NCBI GenBank assembly: GCA_030123675.1
Contig: JASJYH010000015.1
Coordinates: forward strand, 1 to 38,736
DNA: 38,736 nucleotides
Direction of reading: 5' to 3'
DNA from: Anaerolineae bacterium
GTDB taxonomy: Bacteria > Chloroflexota > Anaerolineae > Anaerolineales > Villigracilaceae
Shown: positions 35,409-38,736 of the stretch, piece after piece
Layout: each line of letters starts with the position of its first letter
Numbering within the stretch: the first letter of the stretch is position 1
The notes under the pieces: generated by a model
Told to the model about the DNA's origin: nothing
The model's input: only the letters and a program-made list of their open reading frames with translations
Database searches by the model: none
Made by a program: the position numbers and the translations under genes

Positions 35409-36086
35409 ATGCGTGAAAATCTTACCTATGCAATTGAGGATTACCTCAAAGCAATCTATAAATTGACAAAGTCACAGGAACGGGCCTCCACCAACGACCT
35501 GGCTGATTTCCTGGACATTAAACCCGCCTCAGTGACCGGTATGATTCAAAAACTGTCGGAGACCGAACCGCCGCTATTGGATTATCAAAAGCATCGCGGG
35601 GTCTTGCTGACCGAGGAGGGTCAAAGAGTTGCGCTTGAGATTTTGCGCCACCACCGTTTGATTGAACTTTACTTGCATCAGATCCTCGGGTACCCCTGGG
35701 AACGAGTCCATCATGAGGCTGACCAGCTCGAACACGTCATTTCGGAAGAGTTTGAAGAACGGATAGCAGACGCGCTCGGCAACCCGCTCCACGATCCTCA
35801 CGGGGCTCCAATCCCGAGCGTCAACCTGCAAGTTCAAGCCACTTCATCCCTGCGTCTCAGTGATCTGGGGCCCGGGGACAAAGCCGTGATCGAGAGGGTG
35901 ATTGATACAGATCCTGATTTACTCGCACATCTCAGCCAACGTGGGCTGATTCCGAAAACTCAGCTTGCGGTTGTAGATTATTCATCGTTTGATAACAATT
36001 TAACAATAGAACTTGAAAAACAAAAAGAAAGGTTGGTGTTAGGACGTAAAATTACTCGCCAAATTTATGTTGAGCTGATCGATTGA
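35409..36086 (+). CDS. DtxR/MntR-family metal-dependent repressor
   Basis: A 225-residue regulator with all three domains of the long (DtxR/IdeR-type) form. The N-terminal winged helix-turn-helix shows YAIEDYLKAIYKL, ASTNDLADFLDIKPASVTGMIQKL and the wing LLDYQKHRGVLLTEEG. The metal-binding/dimer domain shows HHRLIELYLHQILGYPWERVHHEADQLEHVISEEFEERI, rich in His and Glu ligands. The C-terminal FeoA/SH3-like domain (SLRLSDLGPGDKAVIERVIDTDPDLLAHLSQRGLIPKTQLAVVD) is also present. It senses Fe(II) or Mn(II). It has a consensus promoter with a palindrome just after the -10 box. The multicopper oxidase and ZIP transporter genes follow on the same strand, so this is a metal-homeostasis operon. Confidence 0.92.
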   Translation: MRENLTYAIEDYLKAIYKLTKSQERASTNDLADFLDIKPASVTGMIQKLSETEPPLLDYQKHRGVLLTEEGQRVALEILRHHRLIELYLHQILGYPWERVHHEADQLEHVISEEFEERIADALGNPLHDPHGAPIPSVNLQVQATSSLRLSDLGPGDKAVIERVIDTDPDLLAHLSQRGLIPKTQLAVVDYSSFDNNLTIELEKQKERLVLGRKITRQIYVELID

Positions 36087-36142
36087 TTAGAGCTTAAAAT
36101 TCTTAATAAATAACATGACATTGTCAAATTAAGGAGCTTTAA

Positions 36143-37282
36143 ATGAAAAAATTTTCGCGACGCGATTTTATCAAATCGAGTCTTCTTGGCCTGGTTGGGA
36201 TAACTGGCGTACAAGCCATTTCCAATGCCACCAAAAATCCGCTGGTGCAACCAAACTACTCAGGCAAGTCCATCTCCGATCCACAATCCAGCCACGGCGG
36301 GTTTGGAGTTGTGGGTGAGGTTGATCATAAAAAAAACGGATTCCATCCAAAAGACGTGCTCACGGAATTCGATTACGGTACGACCAGCAAGTTGAAGAAC
36401 GGGCGTACCCTGCGCGAATATGAATTCATCGCAACCGACAAGGAGATTGAAATAGCCCCGGGGGTTTTCTTCCCCGGCTGGGTGTACGGTAGCCCGACAT
36501 CGCCCGAAAGCCAGCGAGCGGGGCAGGTGATCGGACGAATTCCCGGCCCCACCATTCGTTGTGTGGAGGGAGACCATATCCGGATCAAGTTTGTCAACGC
36601 CGGCTCCCACCCTCATACAATCCACTTTCACGGCATCCACTCGGCGGCCATGGATGGCGTGCCGGGAATTGGGGCCGGCACAATCATGCCTGGAGACAAT
36701 ACTACATATGAATTTGATGCCTTTCCAATGGGCTGCCATCTCTATCATTGTCACTCGGTCCCCTTAAAACGCCACATTCACAAAGGCTTATACGGCGGCT
36801 TTATTGTCGACCCTGACCCCGAGAGATATACCGGTGAGGAGCGTGAGATCGCCAAAACCCGCAATCACAATTACCCAGAGAATAAAAAATACCACGAGAT
36901 GTTAATGTTGATGAACGGCTTCGACACCAATTTCGATGGCGATAATGAGGTTTATGCGGTCAACACAATAGCATTCGCCTACATGAATGACCCGATCAAG
37001 ATCAATCCGGATCAAATTCAACGAATATTCCTGATCAATGTGACCGAATTCGACCCGATCAACTCACTTCACGTTCACGCCAACTTTTTTGATTACTACG
37101 ACCACGGCACAACTTTGAAACCGACCTTGAAAACCATAGATACAGTTATGCAATGCCAGGCACAGCGCGGGATTGTTGAAATTTCATTCAAAGGTTTCGA
37201 ACCCGGTCGGTATATGTTCCATGCCCATCAAAGCGAATTTGCTGAACTGGGATGGATGGGATTTTTTGAGGTTGAAGTATAG
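36143..37282 (+). CDS. Two-domain multicopper oxidase, Tat-exported
   Basis: A 379-residue protein. The N-terminus SRRDFIKSSLLGLVGITG is a twin-arginine signal, so it is exported folded. Domain 1 holds copper ligands HTIHFHG (His161, His163) and YHCHSVPLKRHIHKGLYG (His202, Cys203, His204), so its type 1 copper lies in the first domain. Domain 2 holds NSLHVHANFF (His310, His312) and FHAHQSEFAELGWMG (His360, His362) with no Cys. With trinuclear-site His in both domains, it fits small two-domain laccase-like oxidases with a type 1 site in domain 1. It may oxidise Mn(II) or Fe(II) outside the cell, in keeping with its DtxR-type regulator and ZIP-transporter neighbours (inference). It starts 56 bases after the regulator and ends nine bases before the transporter. 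Confidence 0.88.
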   Translation: MKKFSRRDFIKSSLLGLVGITGVQAISNATKNPLVQPNYSGKSISDPQSSHGGFGVVGEVDHKKNGFHPKDVLTEFDYGTTSKLKNGRTLREYEFIATDKEIEIAPGVFFPGWVYGSPTSPESQRAGQVIGRIPGPTIRCVEGDHIRIKFVNAGSHPHTIHFHGIHSAAMDGVPGIGAGTIMPGDNTTYEFDAFPMGCHLYHCHSVPLKRHIHKGLYGGFIVDPDPERYTGEEREIAKTRNHNYPENKKYHEMLMLMNGFDTNFDGDNEVYAVNTIAFAYMNDPIKINPDQIQRIFLINVTEFDPINSLHVHANFFDYYDHGTTLKPTLKTIDTVMQCQAQRGIVEISFKGFEPGRYMFHAHQSEFAELGWMGFFEVEV

Positions 37283-37291
37283 GAGCACATC

Positions 37292-38512
37292 ATGGCTAAA
37301 ATAAAAAAACAAGATTCCCCTGCCTCGTTTTATGATCGTTTCCCAACCTGGTTGATTGTTATCGTTCCACTTCTGCTGTTGGCTGCGCTCGTTATCCTGT
37401 TTGTTCGGACCAACCCGATTCAAGTTGCTACTACAGATTTGCCCCCCATTGAAAACCTGAGCATTCAAAGAATTGAACTTCCCGAACCCAACCAGATTAT
37501 CGTCCACGTCACCAACGCGGGCCCCGACCCGGTCGAGATTGCCCAGATATTGGTGGATGATGCCTATTGGCAATTTGAGATCGAGCCCTCAGGAAAGACA
37601 CTAGACCGCTTAGAGAGTACAAGAATCCATTTGAGTTATCCTTGGGTTGCAACCGAACCTCATGAAATCGTGATCGTGACCTCCTCCGGGACAACATTTT
37701 CCGGAGAGATCGAGCTGGCAACCCAGACACCTAAGTTGGATTTTAAGCAATTTATGGCGTATGGTTTGGTCGGTGTTTATATCGGGATTATTCCGGTTGG
37801 ATTGGGTTTACTCTGGTATCCGGCTATGCGGAAACTGTCGCGGCGCGGGATGGGATTTATTTTATCCTTAACTGTTGGGCTGCTATTCTTTTTGCTAGTT
37901 GATACCCTCTTAGAAAGTTTCGAGGTAGCTGAAAAATTGCCTGGTGTGTACCAAGGCATCCCGCTCACTTTGTTTATTGCTGTACTGAGCTGGCTTGCTA
38001 TTACTGCGATCGGCAGTCGAAAATCTGTCGCTAATCGTGATACAAAAAAAGGCAGAATGTTTGTCGCCTTGCTGATCGCGATCGGGATTGGTTTCCACAA
38101 TCTTGGAGAGGGATTGGTTGTCGGAGCTGCTTTTGCTTTGGGCGAGGCAGCCCTTGGCTCATTTCTCGTGATTGGGTTCATCCTGCATAACATTACCGAA
38201 GGGGTTGGGATTGCAGCCCCCGTCGTTCGGGACAAGGCCTCAACCCGATACCTTATCTGGCTGCTTCTTATCGCTGGGGCGCCGGCGATCCTGGGTACCT
38301 GGATCGGTGGGTTTGCATTCTCGCCACTGCTGGCGGTCATATTTCTCGCGATTGGCGCAGGTGCGATCTGGCAGGTTATTTATGAAGTTGGCCTGCTTAT
38401 CCAGCGGGATGCCAAAAAGGCCGGCTCCCAGTTGATCGACTGGGTCAATGTTTCCGGGCTACTAGTCGGAATCACCGTCATGTATCTGACCGCTTTCTTG
38501 GTAAAGTTCTAA
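37292..38512 (+). CDS. ZIP-family metal transporter with N-terminal extracytoplasmic domain
   Basis: A 406-residue membrane protein. An N-terminal hydrophobic anchor (about residues 18-38) leads to a beta-rich domain of about 100 residues (IQRIELPEPNQIIVHVTNAGPDPVEIAQILVDDAYWQFEIEP), resembling a cupredoxin- or Fn3-like sandwich. From about 150 the ZIP fold follows with the paired metal-site motifs HNLGEGLVVGAAFALGEA (His near 269) and HNITEGVGIAAP (around 300), at the expected spacing. ZIP proteins carry Zn, Fe or Mn into the cytoplasm. The extra domain could dock the upstream multicopper oxidase, coupling metal oxidation state to uptake (inference). Its start is preceded by AGGAG. It is the last gene of the operon. 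Confidence 0.88.
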   Translation: MAKIKKQDSPASFYDRFPTWLIVIVPLLLLAALVILFVRTNPIQVATTDLPPIENLSIQRIELPEPNQIIVHVTNAGPDPVEIAQILVDDAYWQFEIEPSGKTLDRLESTRIHLSYPWVATEPHEIVIVTSSGTTFSGEIELATQTPKLDFKQFMAYGLVGVYIGIIPVGLGLLWYPAMRKLSRRGMGFILSLTVGLLFFLLVDTLLESFEVAEKLPGVYQGIPLTLFIAVLSWLAITAIGSRKSVANRDTKKGRMFVALLIAIGIGFHNLGEGLVVGAAFALGEAALGSFLVIGFILHNITEGVGIAAPVVRDKASTRYLIWLLLIAGAPAILGTWIGGFAFSPLLAVIFLAIGAGAIWQVIYEVGLLIQRDAKKAGSQLIDWVNVSGLLVGITVMYLTAFLVKF

Positions 38513-38554
38513 CGAAATAGTACCTGACCAAAATCCGCAATTAGGATTTTTATC

Positions 38555-38605
38555 AAATTGCTTCCGTATCGGGATAAGTTCCTGTGCGGAAGCAATTTTG
38601 TTTTT
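38555..38605 (+). terminator. Intrinsic terminator of the metal operon
   Basis: Arms AAATTGCTTCCG (38555-38566) and CGGAAGCAATTT (38587-38598) are perfectly complementary, followed by TGTTTTT. The remaining 130 bases to the window end show no recognisable feature. Confidence 0.88.
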
Positions 38606-38736
38606 ACACATGCCAATGGTCATATGGTCGATGGGAATTGGCCGACAATTGTTTCTCCGAAAGTGACTAATCCCGAAGCACTCTCATGTTTTATAAGCAA
38701 TAAAACCTGAATAAGGAGATTGCCGCACTCCGCTGC

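Overview
The window looks like a piece of a Chloroflexota chromosome, probably Anaerolineae. This is inferred from gene content and protein style, not from a marker gene. The pointers are: several TolB-type beta-propeller lipoproteins, Pro/Thr-rich surface linkers, a fused membrane/spermidine-synthase protein, a START-DUF5939-cyclase, soluble HAMP/GAF and cNMP sensors, MinD-like ATPases with an RGGTGKS P-loop, and dispersed palindromic repeats. Base composition is moderate and genes lie on both strands in short operons.

Layout. 1-1432: end of a glycosyltransferase, an overlapping REP-associated transposase that carries a perfect palindrome inside its own reading frame, and a cupin protein. 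1433-3394: a REP-like palindrome and a START-DUF5939-adenylate/guanylate cyclase cut by one in-frame TAA. 3445-6848: tRNA-Pro(GGG) with a clear promoter, a small membrane protein, a tRNA-Sec(TCA), and a site-2 protease overlapping an orphan solute-binding lipoprotein. 7120-9357: ECF sigma factor, anti-sigma factor and a polymer-forming (bactofilin-like) membrane protein, tightly overlapped. 9425-11206: nadD and an MFS transporter. 11283-13546: a HAMP-GAF protein and a TolB-propeller lipoprotein. 13650-17405: a fused spermidine-synthase-like membrane protein, an eroded membrane gene and a C-terminally truncated peptide-type binding protein.

17499-27297 is the most unusual part. A tandem class III nucleotide cyclase converges on a five-gene operon encoding a PrsW-type intramembrane protease, a cNMP-binding/HAMP protein, a MinD-like ATPase, a small zinc-binding protein and a small winged-helix-like protein. 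Beyond a Gly/Cys-rich TolB lipoprotein and a sigma/anti-sigma pair lies a second cluster: a second MinD-like ATPase, another small winged-helix-like protein, and a third MinD-like protein whose ATP-binding and catalytic residues are replaced. The HAMP-GAF protein (11283-12170) and the cNMP protein share a HAMP segment and a C-terminal tail. The winged-helix-like protein and PrsW share a different C-terminal motif. I infer a cyclic-nucleotide-responsive MinD-type signalling or localisation system. Its output is unknown.

27576-38736: ligA, a PLP-dependent acyltransferase (BioF/Kbl family), a decaying OsmC-rhodanese-membrane protein group, an acetyl-CoA synthetase flanked by two inverted copies of one dispersed repeat, an SH3-like lipoprotein, and a metal-homeostasis group. 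That group comprises a DtxR-type regulator with a consensus promoter and adjacent palindrome, a Tat-exported two-domain multicopper oxidase and a ZIP-family transporter, ending in a terminator.
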